This document shows, one piece after another, positions 27,254 through 35,929 of a DNA stretch of 64,000 bases. The notes beneath the pieces were generated by a model. The model did not search any database, was not told where the DNA came from, and was given only the letters and a program-made list of their open reading frames with translations. Every line of letters begins with the position of its first letter. The first letter of the stretch is position 1. The translations under genes were made by a program, and so were the position numbers. Origin of the DNA: a bacterium (GTDB lineage Bacteria > Desulfobacterota > Deferrisomatia > Deferrisomatales > Deferrisomataceae); assembly GCA_027021615.1 (NCBI GenBank), contig JALUTY010000021.1, forward strand, positions 107,033-171,032. The letters run 5' to 3'.

Positions 27254-28537
27254 TTACGGGGACCGCTCCCGAATCGCGTCGATGGCGGCCTGGGCGTAGC
27301 GGCGGTACTTGCGCTGACCGAGGAACGGCTCCAGCGCCCGGATCGCGGCCGGGGACCCGATCCGGCCCAGCGTCTCCATGGCCAGGCGCACGTTGGTGGC
27401 CTTGGGGTCCTGCAGGGCCCGCACGAACACCGCCTCGTGCTCGGGGCCGCCGTGGGCCGCCAGGTTCTGCAGGGCGAAGTGGCGCACCACCGGGTTGGGG
27501 TGCTCCGCCAGAGGCGCGATTCGGGCCAGGAATCCCGGCCCTCCCCGGTCCAGCAGGATCTGCAGCGCCACGGCCTTGAGGTTCGGGTCGGGCTCATCCA
27601 GGAGCCTCCCCACAGCCCGGACGTCCCCGGCCCCCAGCGCCTCCCTGCGGTCGAACAGCACCATCACGGCCCGGACCCGGTCCCCGGCTGCTGCCCCTGG
27701 GTCGGTGGCCAACGCCAGGAAGAAGCGGGTCGAGGCGGGGCAGTCGAGGCGCTCCAGCACCTCCAGAATCCGGTCCTTCTCGGGTTGGGCCACCTCTGGG
27801 TCGGCCCACAGGGCGGCCAGGTCGGGCACCGCGTCGGCACCCAGGCAGCTCCATTCGCGCACCGCGGTGCCGGCGTGACGCCCCTGGCGCACCGCGCCAG
27901 CCAACACCTCGCGGCCCCGGGCGTCGCCCCGGGCCGCGAGCAGCGCGGCCGCCCGCAGCCGAACCCTCCACGACTCCTCCCCCAGCGCCTCGGCCAGCAG
28001 CCGGTCCGAGTCGGGCGCCCCGGCCTGCACCAGGGCCGAGAGCGCCGCGGCCCGCACCCGGGGATCCGCATCCCCCAACCCTGCCCGCAAAAGGTCGGGT
28101 GACCCGCGCCGGCGCCCCAGTGCCTCCAGTGCCGCCACCCGTACCCGGGGATCCGCATCCCCCACAGCCAGGGCCAACGCCTTTTCCGCCTCGGCCCCGG
28201 GGATCGCCCCCAGGGCCTCGACTGCCTTGCGGCGCACCCAGTAGTCCCGGTCCCCCAGCATCTCGGACAGGGGGCCTGCGGCCTCGGGCCGGCCCGTGCG
28301 GCCCAGGGCCACGGCGCAGGCGGCCTTGACCCCGAAGGCGTCCTCGGCCTCCGCCCGATAGGCGCGGGCCAGCAGCTCCACCGCCTCCGCTCCCCCCATC
28401 TCACCCAGGGCCTCCGCCGCCTTCCGGCGGGCGTTTCCGTCCGGCCCCCTGAGGTCGGCCTTGAGAGAGGCCAGGTCCCCGGCCCCCGCGGCCGTGGCCG
28501 CGAGCACCACCCACACGAGCCATCCGATCCAACCCAT
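27254..28537 (-). CDS. Exported HEAT-repeat protein
   Basis: A 427-residue protein with a signal peptide (MGWIGWLVWVVLAATAAGAG) and about ten HEAT-like helical repeats such as DADPRVRVAALEALGRR, DADPRVRAAALSALVQAG and HPNPVVRHFALQNLAAHG. Such solenoids bind other proteins; no catalytic motif is seen. It is last in the cytochrome operon, 12 bases after the 30-haem cytochrome, so a scaffold or assembly role for that protein in the periplasm is a reasonable guess. It converges with the RND operon. Confidence 0.88.
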   Translation of the reverse strand: MGWIGWLVWVVLAATAAGAGDLASLKADLRGPDGNARRKAAEALGEMGGAEAVELLARAYRAEAEDAFGVKAACAVALGRTGRPEAAGPLSEMLGDRDYWVRRKAVEALGAIPGAEAEKALALAVGDADPRVRVAALEALGRRRGSPDLLRAGLGDADPRVRAAALSALVQAGAPDSDRLLAEALGEESWRVRLRAAALLAARGDARGREVLAGAVRQGRHAGTAVREWSCLGADAVPDLAALWADPEVAQPEKDRILEVLERLDCPASTRFFLALATDPGAAAGDRVRAVMVLFDRREALGAGDVRAVGRLLDEPDPNLKAVALQILLDRGGPGFLARIAPLAEHPNPVVRHFALQNLAAHGGPEHEAVFVRALQDPKATNVRLAMETLGRIGSPAAIRALEPFLGQRKYRRYAQAAIDAIRERSP

Positions 28538-28549
28538 CCCGATCCTTTC

Positions 28550-31363
28550 CTACCGAAACTCCGCGCCCACATCGGTCCACGCCCGATGGTACTTGAGGTA
28601 GCGCTCCGGCGCATCCTTTGGGTGGCACACCGCGCACACGCTGCGAGCCGCCTGCTGGGGGTCCCGCAGCCGCAGGAACCGGGTGACCACGTTGGGTCCC
28701 AGGGCCCCGAACCCCGGCTTCACGAAGCTGCCGAACGGGCTCCACCGGTGGGGGTCGTGGCAGCTGACGCACTGGAGGTTCCCCGACGGCCCGGCGTTGC
28801 CCTGCCGGTCGTACAAGGGGATCAGCGGGTCCTCCCCCGTCTTGAGGGCCCAGGTGTCGGTGAGGAGCATGGGCCGCTGCAAGTAGATCGTGCCCCGCGG
28901 CGTTCGGAGGAGTTCGGCGTCCTTCATGTGGTGCTGCAGCAAAGCCCTTTGGCTCCGCACCGGCCCCCCCTGCCGGTGGCACGAACGGCACAGCCGGTTC
29001 GACGCGTAATCCCCGGCTGCGGGCTCCAGGGCCCATAGAGCCCGGTCCACCGCCCCGTGGGCGCGGTGGCAGGGCCCGCAGGGGCCCAGGGGGTCGGGGG
29101 GAGCCGTGCGCACGTCGTGGGCCGTTCCCCGCACCGCCGCCTCGGCAGGGTGACACTGCTGGCACAGAGCCCCGTCGGACGGCGGCATCCGCAGGAACCA
29201 GGGGATCCTCTCGCCTTCCCGGCTCCACGCGCCGTGGAGGTCGTGGCAGGTGGAACAGGCGAGCACCCGTCCGACCCGCCCGCCGAGGGGATCGTACAAG
29301 GGCAGGTCGCCGGCCTCCATGGACTCGGGCACCACCACGTCGACGGGGTGGGACCGGGGGCCGGTGTGGGGCCACGGCCCGCCCGACGAGGGGCCGTGGC
29401 AGCCGGTGCACTTCCGGTCGTTCCAGGTGCCGGTGGCCTCGGCTCGCAGCCTCCAGAGGGGGGGCTCGCCCTCCCGACAGTGCTGGGGATGGCACACGTC
29501 GCAGGCCGCGCCTGCTCCGCCCGATCGGGGGTCGTGTGGGCTGCCCAGGAGCGAGGCCTTGTCTCCGTGGCAGGTCAGACACAGCCGGGGCGGGTCCCGG
29601 GGCTCCATCCGGAACCCGTCGGGCCGGTGCACGTCGTGGCAGGTGGGGCAGGTCACGAACCCGAACGGGTTACGCCGACCGTCCCGATCGAACAGGGGAA
29701 GCCGCTCTCCCAGGCCCTTCCAGGCCGGAGCTCCCTTCGGGGTGTGGGCCGCCAGGCTCACCGTGTCCGTGCCGTGGCACGCCCGGCACCGGTCCTGTGC
29801 CGGCCGGGACTCCTCGTCCCCGTGGCCGGGGTGGCAGGCCAGACAGCCGGAGACCCCGCCGTGGGGGGCCCGGGCCGCCTCTCGCTTTTCCGGATGGCAC
29901 GCGAGGCACAATTCCTGCCCCCCGCGGACCGGGGCCCCCGGACGGTGGGGATCATGGCAGGTGGGGCACCCCACCTCCCCCTCGGGGGCCGGTCGGCCGT
30001 TCCTCCCGAACACCGGCAGCCCCGATCGGGCCTCCGACGCCACACCCAGGTGAACCTGGCCCTTGTCGTGGCACCCGGCGCACCGGGCCGGCGGCGCGTC
30101 GGTCCCGTGGATGTCGTGGCAGGCGCCGCACCCCAGCCGGCCGCCGTGGCCGTCCCCTCCGGCGGTCTCTGGATGGCAGCCCTGACAGTTGACAGGACCG
30201 CCCTTCTCCCGATGGGCCGAGTGGCACGTGGAGCACCCGAGCACCCGCCCCCCGGGCAGGGGTACGGCCACCGGATGGGCCCCGGTGTTGGCGGGCACGA
30301 ACGGGTTCTGGCCGGGATGGCAGTACAGGCACCGGACGCCGGGGCTGCCCACCAGCAGGGGGGCCACCGCCGCCCCGTGGGCCCGGTGACACGTGGCGCA
30401 CACCAGGTTGCCTCCCCCTCCGAGGCCCATGCCCCGCCTGGCCAGGCTCTTCGGATCCGCAGCCACCGGCACCGGCCGGCCGTGGGGCCCGGCTCCTTCG
30501 GCCGCATGGCACGATCCGCACAGCAGATTCCGGTCGGTGGGCATCCGCAGTAGCCCCTTGGGGCTTCCTTCGGGCCGGACCGGGTTGTGGACGGCGTGGC
30601 AGTCGGTGCAGACGGGGCTCGCGGCCGGGTGGTCGCTCGGGGTCTGGGTGTCGGGATGGCACATCAGGCACGGCCGCCCCTCGGCCAGAAGGGGCTCGGA
30701 CCGGTGGGGCCGGTGGCACGACCCGCACCCCGCCTTCTCGTGGAAGGGCGGTGCCGGGAGCCGGGCGTGGCACACCCGGCACAGCCCGTCCTCCCGGTCC
30801 CCGTACGGCGCCACCAGCAAGGCCCGGCCCGAGGCGCCGTGGAGGCGGTGGCAGGTGGTGCACACCACCGTGCCCCCCTCGGTCCGGCCGCCCACGGCCG
30901 AGATCCTCTCGCGAGCCTCCGGGCTCAACTCCATGCCCAGGTGCCGGTCGGCTCGGCCCGGGTGGCACGACGCGCAGGGCTCGTTTCCCCGGGGCAGCAC
31001 CCGGAGCCAGCGCCGGCCGGCCTCGCCCGCGGTGTGGGGGGAGTGGCAGGTGCCGCACTCGATCCGGCCCCCGTACAGGGCGAACGGCTCGGGGGGCGGC
31101 CGGGACGCGGCCACGCCGGACGGGTGCTGGGAGCCCCGGGCCAGGATGCGCCGGCTGTCCACCACCGACCCGTTGTGGCAGGATCGGCACACCCGCTCCT
31201 GGGCCGCCTCGTCCCCCAGGATCACGGTGCGGTCCTCCCGCAGCAGCTCGAAGGCGGCCCGGTCCCGCGAGGGATGACAGGTCACGCAGGGCCAGTCGTC
31301 CACGGCCGCGGCCCGCGCCGGCGGGGACCATAGAAAGAGGCCGAGCAGCACGAGCCAGATCAT
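28550..31363 (-). CDS. Exported 30-haem c-type cytochrome
   Basis: A 937-residue protein with a signal peptide (MIWLVLLGLFLWSPPARAAA) and, counted by eye, 30 CXXCH haem-c motifs spread along the whole length, many in doubled-CXXCH style (CPTCHDPHRP, CATCHRAHG, CSTCHDLHG). There is no transmembrane helix after the signal peptide and no other enzyme domain, so it is likely a periplasmic or cell-surface electron wire. The ATG at 31363 overlaps the previous stop (ATGA). It is the largest and most haem-rich protein of the operon. An active-site haem lacking a distal ligand cannot be judged from sequence, so a reductase role remains possible. Confidence 0.95.
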   Translation of the reverse strand: MIWLVLLGLFLWSPPARAAAVDDWPCVTCHPSRDRAAFELLREDRTVILGDEAAQERVCRSCHNGSVVDSRRILARGSQHPSGVAASRPPPEPFALYGGRIECGTCHSPHTAGEAGRRWLRVLPRGNEPCASCHPGRADRHLGMELSPEARERISAVGGRTEGGTVVCTTCHRLHGASGRALLVAPYGDREDGLCRVCHARLPAPPFHEKAGCGSCHRPHRSEPLLAEGRPCLMCHPDTQTPSDHPAASPVCTDCHAVHNPVRPEGSPKGLLRMPTDRNLLCGSCHAAEGAGPHGRPVPVAADPKSLARRGMGLGGGGNLVCATCHRAHGAAVAPLLVGSPGVRCLYCHPGQNPFVPANTGAHPVAVPLPGGRVLGCSTCHSAHREKGGPVNCQGCHPETAGGDGHGGRLGCGACHDIHGTDAPPARCAGCHDKGQVHLGVASEARSGLPVFGRNGRPAPEGEVGCPTCHDPHRPGAPVRGGQELCLACHPEKREAARAPHGGVSGCLACHPGHGDEESRPAQDRCRACHGTDTVSLAAHTPKGAPAWKGLGERLPLFDRDGRRNPFGFVTCPTCHDVHRPDGFRMEPRDPPRLCLTCHGDKASLLGSPHDPRSGGAGAACDVCHPQHCREGEPPLWRLRAEATGTWNDRKCTGCHGPSSGGPWPHTGPRSHPVDVVVPESMEAGDLPLYDPLGGRVGRVLACSTCHDLHGAWSREGERIPWFLRMPPSDGALCQQCHPAEAAVRGTAHDVRTAPPDPLGPCGPCHRAHGAVDRALWALEPAAGDYASNRLCRSCHRQGGPVRSQRALLQHHMKDAELLRTPRGTIYLQRPMLLTDTWALKTGEDPLIPLYDRQGNAGPSGNLQCVSCHDPHRWSPFGSFVKPGFGALGPNVVTRFLRLRDPQQAARSVCAVCHPKDAPERYLKYHRAWTDVGAEFR

Positions 31364-31569
31364 TCGTCGGCCGGGGCCTCCCGCTTGAAGATGAAAAAGG
31401 CCCCGCGGACCTCCCCCTGGGGGGTGGTGTAGGGGATGGTGGTCACCAGCTCCCACCCCTCCTCCCCGGCCCGCTTGACCCGGCCCAGGTCGAGGGCCTC
31501 CTTGGGCAGCCCCCCGAACGGCTCGGGGTTGGGCACGAAGATCTGGCCGTACTCCCATCTTCGGCTCAC
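31360..31569 (-). CDS. Small DUF4177-like protein
   Basis: A 69-residue protein with the pattern WEYGQIFVP ... AGEEGWELVTTIPYT ... GAFFIFKRE, which resembles DUF4177 (a small beta-alpha fold of unknown function). There is no signal peptide or cysteine. GTG at 31569 overlaps the propeller gene's stop (GTGA), and its own stop overlaps the 30-haem ATG, so it is firmly within the operon. Why a probably cytoplasmic protein sits among exported ones is unclear. Confidence 0.75.
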   Translation of the reverse strand: MSRRWEYGQIFVPNPEPFGGLPKEALDLGRVKRAGEEGWELVTTIPYTTPQGEVRGAFFIFKREAPADE

Positions 31570-32423
31570 GGCGGTTCCTCCACGGTCCATATCCGGCCTG
31601 GGGCTGCGTCGAGCACCCAGATCCTTTCCCGCCACCGCAGGCGCAACGGGTCGGCGAAGCGGATCGCTCGCCCGTCCGCCCCCATCGTCGTACCGTCCCT
31701 CGCTGGGTCGAGGAGCACCAGCGCGCCCGTCACCCCGTCCGACACCCAGACCCGGCCCTTCCCGTCCACCGCCACGCCGGTGGGCCGGGTCAGACCCGTG
31801 CCGTCCAGGTCCAGGGCGCCCAGATACGCCCCCGAAGGGTTGAACGCCAGCACCGCCGGCCCGGCCGGGTCGGTCACGTATGCTTCCCCCGCCGGCCCCA
31901 GGGCCACCGAGAACGGGGCCCGGGCCCGCTCGGACAGGTCGGTCCACGCCAGGGCCGAGCCGTCGTAGGCGAACAGCACCACCCGCCTGGGGCGACGGTC
32001 CACCACCCAGACGATCCCGTCCCGGGCGGCCATGCCCGCCGGGTCGCCCAGGGGCGGCTCCACGACCAGGGGAACGCTCCGGCGCTCCCCCCCGGCCCAA
32101 AGGGCGCACCGGAACCCGTCGCCGGTGGTATGGAGGACCAGCACGGCGCCCTCCGGCGCCGCGGCCACCGCGACCGGGCGGGCCACCCCCACCATCTCGG
32201 CGGCCCTCTCTCCTGGTCGGCCCCGGAGCACCCGGCCCGACAGGTCCTCCACCCACCACACCCTCCCGTCGCGGTCCACCGCGAACGACCGGGGCTGGTT
32301 CATGGCGGGCAGGGGCACCCGGAGCTCCCCAGCCCACGCCCCCCAGGCCCACAGGAGGAGGACCAGGACCGCGGCCCCAGCCCATCCCCCCGTCCCCCGG
32401 CCCACCCCTCCGGGCCCCCTCAC
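31566..32423 (-). CDS. Exported NHL/beta-propeller-like protein
   Basis: A 285-residue protein with an N-terminal hydrophobic signal (AAVLVLLLWAWGAWA, about 17-31) and repeated blades of the NHL/SMP-30 style: FAVDRDGRVWWVEDLSGRVL, GDPAGMAARDGIVWVVDRRPRRVV, PTGVAVDGKGRVWVSDGVTGALVLL. No catalytic residues are recognised. NHL proteins with multiheme cytochromes are seen in metal reducers. GTG at 32423 overlaps the upstream stop (GTGA); the frame continues upstream only over the neighbouring gene. Confidence 0.85.
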   Translation of the reverse strand: MRGPGGVGRGTGGWAGAAVLVLLLWAWGAWAGELRVPLPAMNQPRSFAVDRDGRVWWVEDLSGRVLRGRPGERAAEMVGVARPVAVAAAPEGAVLVLHTTGDGFRCALWAGGERRSVPLVVEPPLGDPAGMAARDGIVWVVDRRPRRVVLFAYDGSALAWTDLSERARAPFSVALGPAGEAYVTDPAGPAVLAFNPSGAYLGALDLDGTGLTRPTGVAVDGKGRVWVSDGVTGALVLLDPARDGTTMGADGRAIRFADPLRLRWRERIWVLDAAPGRIWTVEEPP

Positions 32424-32965
32424 CGCACCCCCTCCAGCCGCCGCAGCACCGCGAGGTCCTCCAGGAGTCGGCGACGGTAGGCGTCGAACAAGCCAGGGCC
32501 GTTCAGCCACGGGCTGCCCCTGCGGTGGCACTGCCGGCAGGCGAGCCCCCGGGGTCGGAACCGGGCTTCCGCGCCCGGCCGGTCCACGGCCTGCCACCCC
32601 TCCGGGGTCCTTCGTGCGGCAAACAGCCGGTTGCCCCGGTCCGAGAACCGCCGGACCGTGAGCCGGGGCCCGGCCAGGTGACAGACCCCGCAGCCCAGCC
32701 CCACCCGGTGCAGGTTCCGGAACGCCCGAAGGACCGGATCCCGCAGATGGGCGGCGGCCGGGTGGCAGGAAGTGCAGTACCCACCGGGCTCCGCCAGGCG
32801 GCCCCGGTCGTACGCGTGGAACGGCTCGGGCCGCGCCGCCTCGCCCCTCGGGGCCGGCCCCGCCGTCTCGGCCGACCCGGGAAGCCGAGCGTATCCCCAC
32901 CCCGCGGCGGCAAGCCCTGCCACGGCGATCACCGAGACGAGCCGTCGGACCCACCCGCTAGCCAC
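32420..32965 (-). CDS. Exported triheme c-type cytochrome
   Basis: A 181-residue protein with a signal peptide or anchor (RRLVSVIAVAGLAAAGWGY) and three haem-c motifs: CTSCH (about 64), CGVCH (about 92) and CRQCH (about 143). Spacing and context fit a periplasmic electron carrier between the membrane complex and the large cytochrome. GTG at 32965 overlaps the cytochrome b gene by eight bases. Confidence 0.9.
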   Translation of the reverse strand: MASGWVRRLVSVIAVAGLAAAGWGYARLPGSAETAGPAPRGEAARPEPFHAYDRGRLAEPGGYCTSCHPAAAHLRDPVLRAFRNLHRVGLGCGVCHLAGPRLTVRRFSDRGNRLFAARRTPEGWQAVDRPGAEARFRPRGLACRQCHRRGSPWLNGPGLFDAYRRRLLEDLAVLRRLEGVR

Positions 32966-33887
32966 GGTCTTCCTCCAGCCGGGCCAGGATCTCCCGGGCC
33001 CGCGGCGCCACCGGGCTGAACGGGTCCTGCTCCAGGAACCGCTCCAGGGCCCTGCGGCACTCCTCGTGCCGACCGGCCCTCCGGCACACGAGGCCCAGGT
33101 TGAACAGGGCCTGGGAGTACCCCGGGTACAGGCTCAGGGCCTCCCGGTAGGCGGCCGCGGCCGTGTCCCAATCCCGGGCCCGGGCCGCGGCGTTTCCGGC
33201 CTCGAGGAGGTCCTCCACCGAGGGAGGTGCCGCCTCTGCGACGGCTTCCGGAGCTTCGGCCTCCTCGACCCAGGCCGGCCACGACCGCTCCGCAAGGGTC
33301 AGGGGCGCCCGGCCGGTGATCCAGGCGGGGTTCCAAGGGAGCTTCTCCGGGGCCAGCAACGCGAAGAACAGGTGCCATCCCAAGGGGATGAGAGCGGCCA
33401 GCCCCAGGGCGGCGTGGGTCCGCGCCGCCGTCATCAGCCCGGCGGGGCCGATCCACCGGACCGCCCAGGTCGGGTGGGCCTCGACCCAGCCGGTCACCAG
33501 CAAGGCGGGCACGACCACCGCGAACCCCAGGTATGCCAACCGCTCCTGGTGGGAGTACCGGCCCCGTCGCTCCGGCGGCCCGAACGGCGCGAGCGCCCGT
33601 AGCAGGCTTACCAGGTCCGTCGGCCGGGGGAGCAGCCCCCAGGGGTTTCTTCCCTCGAGCCACCACAGGCACACCCGGACCCCATGGAGGGCGGCCACGA
33701 CCACCAGCACCGCGGCCGAAGCGCCGTGGACCAAACTGGGGTCCAGGGGCCCGAGCATCTCCGCCAAGGCCGGGGTCTCCAGGGCGGGGCCGGTGGCCAG
33801 CGCCCCGGCCATGCCGGCGATGGCGCCCAGGTGGAGCCACCGGTCCACCGGGTCGAGAACCTCCACGGTCCGCGGGCGAGGGGTCAC
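32958..33887 (-). CDS. Cytochrome b561/FdnI-type membrane protein fused to TPR repeats
   Basis: A 309-residue fusion. Residues ~1-200 form a four-helix di-haem cytochrome b of the formate dehydrogenase/Ni-Fe hydrogenase gamma type: DRWLHLGAI (about 15), VHGASAAVLVVVAALHGVRV, and a last helix with THAALGLAALIPLGWHLFF, giving the expected paired histidines. Residues ~225-309 are tetratricopeptide repeats (EAGNAAARARDWDTAAAAYREALSLYPGYSQALFNLGLV). It probably oxidises quinol and passes electrons to the 7-haem cytochrome encoded just upstream. GTG at 33887 overlaps that gene (GTGA). A cytochrome b/TPR fusion is unusual. Confidence 0.85.
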   Translation of the reverse strand: MTPRPRTVEVLDPVDRWLHLGAIAGMAGALATGPALETPALAEMLGPLDPSLVHGASAAVLVVVAALHGVRVCLWWLEGRNPWGLLPRPTDLVSLLRALAPFGPPERRGRYSHQERLAYLGFAVVVPALLVTGWVEAHPTWAVRWIGPAGLMTAARTHAALGLAALIPLGWHLFFALLAPEKLPWNPAWITGRAPLTLAERSWPAWVEEAEAPEAVAEAAPPSVEDLLEAGNAAARARDWDTAAAAYREALSLYPGYSQALFNLGLVCRRAGRHEECRRALERFLEQDPFSPVAPRAREILARLEEDRG

Positions 33888-34630
33888 GGCCCTCTTCCTC
33901 CCAGGGCGTGCAGGACGAGCACCAGCCCCACGGCCAGCCCCGCCCAGACCAGGGCGGGCCGCGCCCCTCCCCACACCGGCGCTGCCGGGACCCGGCGATG
34001 GTCAAACAGGGCCGAGAACCCGGGGGGCGCGCCAGGGTGGCAGGCCGCCGCGGCACAGGCGGCCCGGGCCTCCTCTCCGGCGGCCACCCCGTGCACCCCG
34101 TGGCAGTCCGTGCACCCCGGCGCCCGGGACCCGGCCTCCCGGTGGGCCCGGGCGCCGAAGGCGCCCGGCGTATCGGGGTATCTGACCACCGGGGCCTCCA
34201 CCTCTGCATGGCACCCCAGGCAAGGATCGTCCGGGTTCTCGGGCCGGGCCGCCCCCCCGTGACACGCCAGGCAGGGGGGATCGACGATCCGTGCGTGGGC
34301 TCCCGAGGCCTCGGAGGCCGCCAGATCGGCGTGGCTCGCGTCGGGCACGTGACACGGCAGGTCACAGCGCACCTTGGGCTCCGGGTGGGGGAACACCTCG
34401 GCCCCCTTGTGGCAGTCGCCGCAGGCCAGGCGGCCGTGGACTCCGGTCTGGTAGACCTCGGAAAGGACCCACAGGGGCCGGCCGGTCGTGCCGAACCCGG
34501 GCACGCCGTGGCACTCGAGGCACGGGTCGGGCCCGGCGGCGACCGCGACCGCGGCCCACGCCGCCAGCGCGATCCCCACCAGGCCCCCGAGCCGCCACGC
34601 CCTACTCGATCTCGAACAGAACGTCCACAT
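33884..34630 (-). CDS. Membrane-anchored 7-haem cytochrome with CX3CH and CX4CH sites
   Basis: A 248-residue protein: signal peptide (MWTFCSRSSRAWRLGGLVGI onwards), five CXXCH motifs (CLECH, CGDCH, CLACH, CLGCH, CTDCH), one CX3CH (CDLPCH) and one CX4CH (CAAAACH), and a C-terminal membrane helix (ALVWAGLAVGLVLVLHAL). With the next gene's cytochrome b it would form a quinol:cytochrome oxidoreductase on the outer face of the inner membrane. ATG at 34630 is chosen for its GGAG and because it gives a complete signal peptide; it lies 29 bases inside the tonB-like gene. Confidence 0.88.
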   Translation of the reverse strand: MWTFCSRSSRAWRLGGLVGIALAAWAAVAVAAGPDPCLECHGVPGFGTTGRPLWVLSEVYQTGVHGRLACGDCHKGAEVFPHPEPKVRCDLPCHVPDASHADLAASEASGAHARIVDPPCLACHGGAARPENPDDPCLGCHAEVEAPVVRYPDTPGAFGARAHREAGSRAPGCTDCHGVHGVAAGEEARAACAAAACHPGAPPGFSALFDHRRVPAAPVWGGARPALVWAGLAVGLVLVLHALGGRGP

Positions 34631-35516
34631 GGATCTCCGCCTCACGGCGTTCGAACGGCCACGACTCCACACTCTTCACCACCGCGTCCACGAACGGGGC
34701 GTAGAGTTCCTGTTCCTCCCGGCTGGCCGGGGCCTTGAGCTGGGTCTTCACGATCCGTCCCGTGCGGTCGGTCCACACCCGGTACCACACCCGGCAGATC
34801 CCCTTCTGCAGCTCCCGGCGGTGGAACCGCAGGTCCGGGTACGAGATGGGGGGGTGAAGCTCCTCGATGGAGGTGGGCGGATACGAGACCACGGTGACCC
34901 GGATCCGGGGGTCCAGATACCCCTCCCCCCCCGGGCCGTCCCCGGCACTGACAGGGCCCGCTCCCACGACCTCCTGCTCCCCGGATGCCGCCCCCTGGTC
35001 CGCGCCCAGGGCCCTGCGCCGGGCCTCCAGCTCGGCCAGCACGGCGGACCACTCGTCCGGCTTCGGCTCGGGCGCGACCTGCTCCGGCCGCGGAGGGGCC
35101 GGGGGCCGGGGCTCGGCCCGGCTCTCGGCCACCGGAGCCCCGGGCCTCCGGACCTGGGGCTCGGGAAGGCCCGGCCGGGGCTGCACCCCTGCCGGCGGCC
35201 CAGGGGCGGGCGCCGGCACGGACGCCGCAGGCGCCGGGGCGGACCGCGCTGTCGTCGGCGCGGGCCGCGGGGCCGGTGCGGGTTTGGCCGCCCCCGTGCC
35301 CGGCCTGGGCGGGGGCTCGGGCCGGGGCGGAGGCGGCGCGTAGGGCCTGACCCGCATGACCCTGCGGATCCGAGCCCTCTCGAGCACGGGCCGGTACGGC
35401 ACGTCGGGCCCCCACAACAGCAGGGCGTGCACCCCCAGTGCCAGCACCAGCCCCAGGGCGATCCCGAACCGGTGCAGCCGGGCGTCCCGGGGATCGGCGC
35501 CCGACCCGTGCCTCAC
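34602..35516 (-). CDS. TonB/TolA-like energy-transducing protein
   Basis: A 304-residue protein with the TonB plan: short cytoplasmic start, one membrane helix (FGIALGLVLALGVHALLLWG, about 17-36), a long Pro/Ala-rich periplasmic stretch (about 58-150), and a C-terminal TonB-like domain (VWYRVWTDRTGRIVKTQLKA ... VVKSVESWPF). It would carry ExbBD-derived force to an outer-membrane or periplasmic partner. No TonB-dependent receptor is encoded in the window, so the partner is unknown. GTG at 35516 overlaps exbD (GTGA). Confidence 0.85.
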   Translation of the reverse strand: MRHGSGADPRDARLHRFGIALGLVLALGVHALLLWGPDVPYRPVLERARIRRVMRVRPYAPPPPRPEPPPRPGTGAAKPAPAPRPAPTTARSAPAPAASVPAPAPGPPAGVQPRPGLPEPQVRRPGAPVAESRAEPRPPAPPRPEQVAPEPKPDEWSAVLAELEARRRALGADQGAASGEQEVVGAGPVSAGDGPGGEGYLDPRIRVTVVSYPPTSIEELHPPISYPDLRFHRRELQKGICRVWYRVWTDRTGRIVKTQLKAPASREEQELYAPFVDAVVKSVESWPFERREAEIHVDVLFEIE

Positions 35517-35929
35517 CCGCCGTCCCCCTTCTCGGGCACCGTGGGCAGCGCCACGTCGGTGATGCCGGCCTGGATCAGCTCGTCCATGACGTCCGCCACC
35601 CGGCCGTACGGCACCCGCCGGTCGCTCCGGACCACCATGGGTCGCCGGGGGTTCCGGCGGCGGGCCTCCTTGACCCGCGGCCCCAGGTCCTGGAGCTCCA
35701 CCGGCTCGCCGTCCAGGTGCACCGGCCCCTCGGCCGGGATCGTGATCACCATCTCCCGCACCTCCACCGGCTCCCCCACCTCGGTCTCGGGCAGCTCGAT
35801 GAGGAGCCCCCGGTCCACGCTGAACACCGTGGTCAGCATGAAAAAGATGATCAGCAGGAACGCGATGTCGGCCATGGAGGCCATGGGGACGCCCTCGTCG
35901 TCCGGGGGGAGACGGCGCTTAAATCTCAA
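35513..35929 (-). CDS. exbD: ExbD/TolR-family proton-channel subunit
   Basis: A 138-residue protein with a single N-terminal helix carrying the conserved aspartate (MASMADIAFLLIIFFMLTTVF, Asp at about 21) and a periplasmic domain (ITIPAEGPVHLDGEPV, VVRSDRRVPYGRVADVMDELIQAG). It works with ExbB to turn proton flow into motion of TonB. TTG at 35929 overlaps exbB by 11 bases; the only ATG candidates lie inside the helix. Confidence 0.93.
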   Translation of the reverse strand: MRFKRRLPPDDEGVPMASMADIAFLLIIFFMLTTVFSVDRGLLIELPETEVGEPVEVREMVITIPAEGPVHLDGEPVELQDLGPRVKEARRRNPRRPMVVRSDRRVPYGRVADVMDELIQAGITDVALPTVPEKGDGG

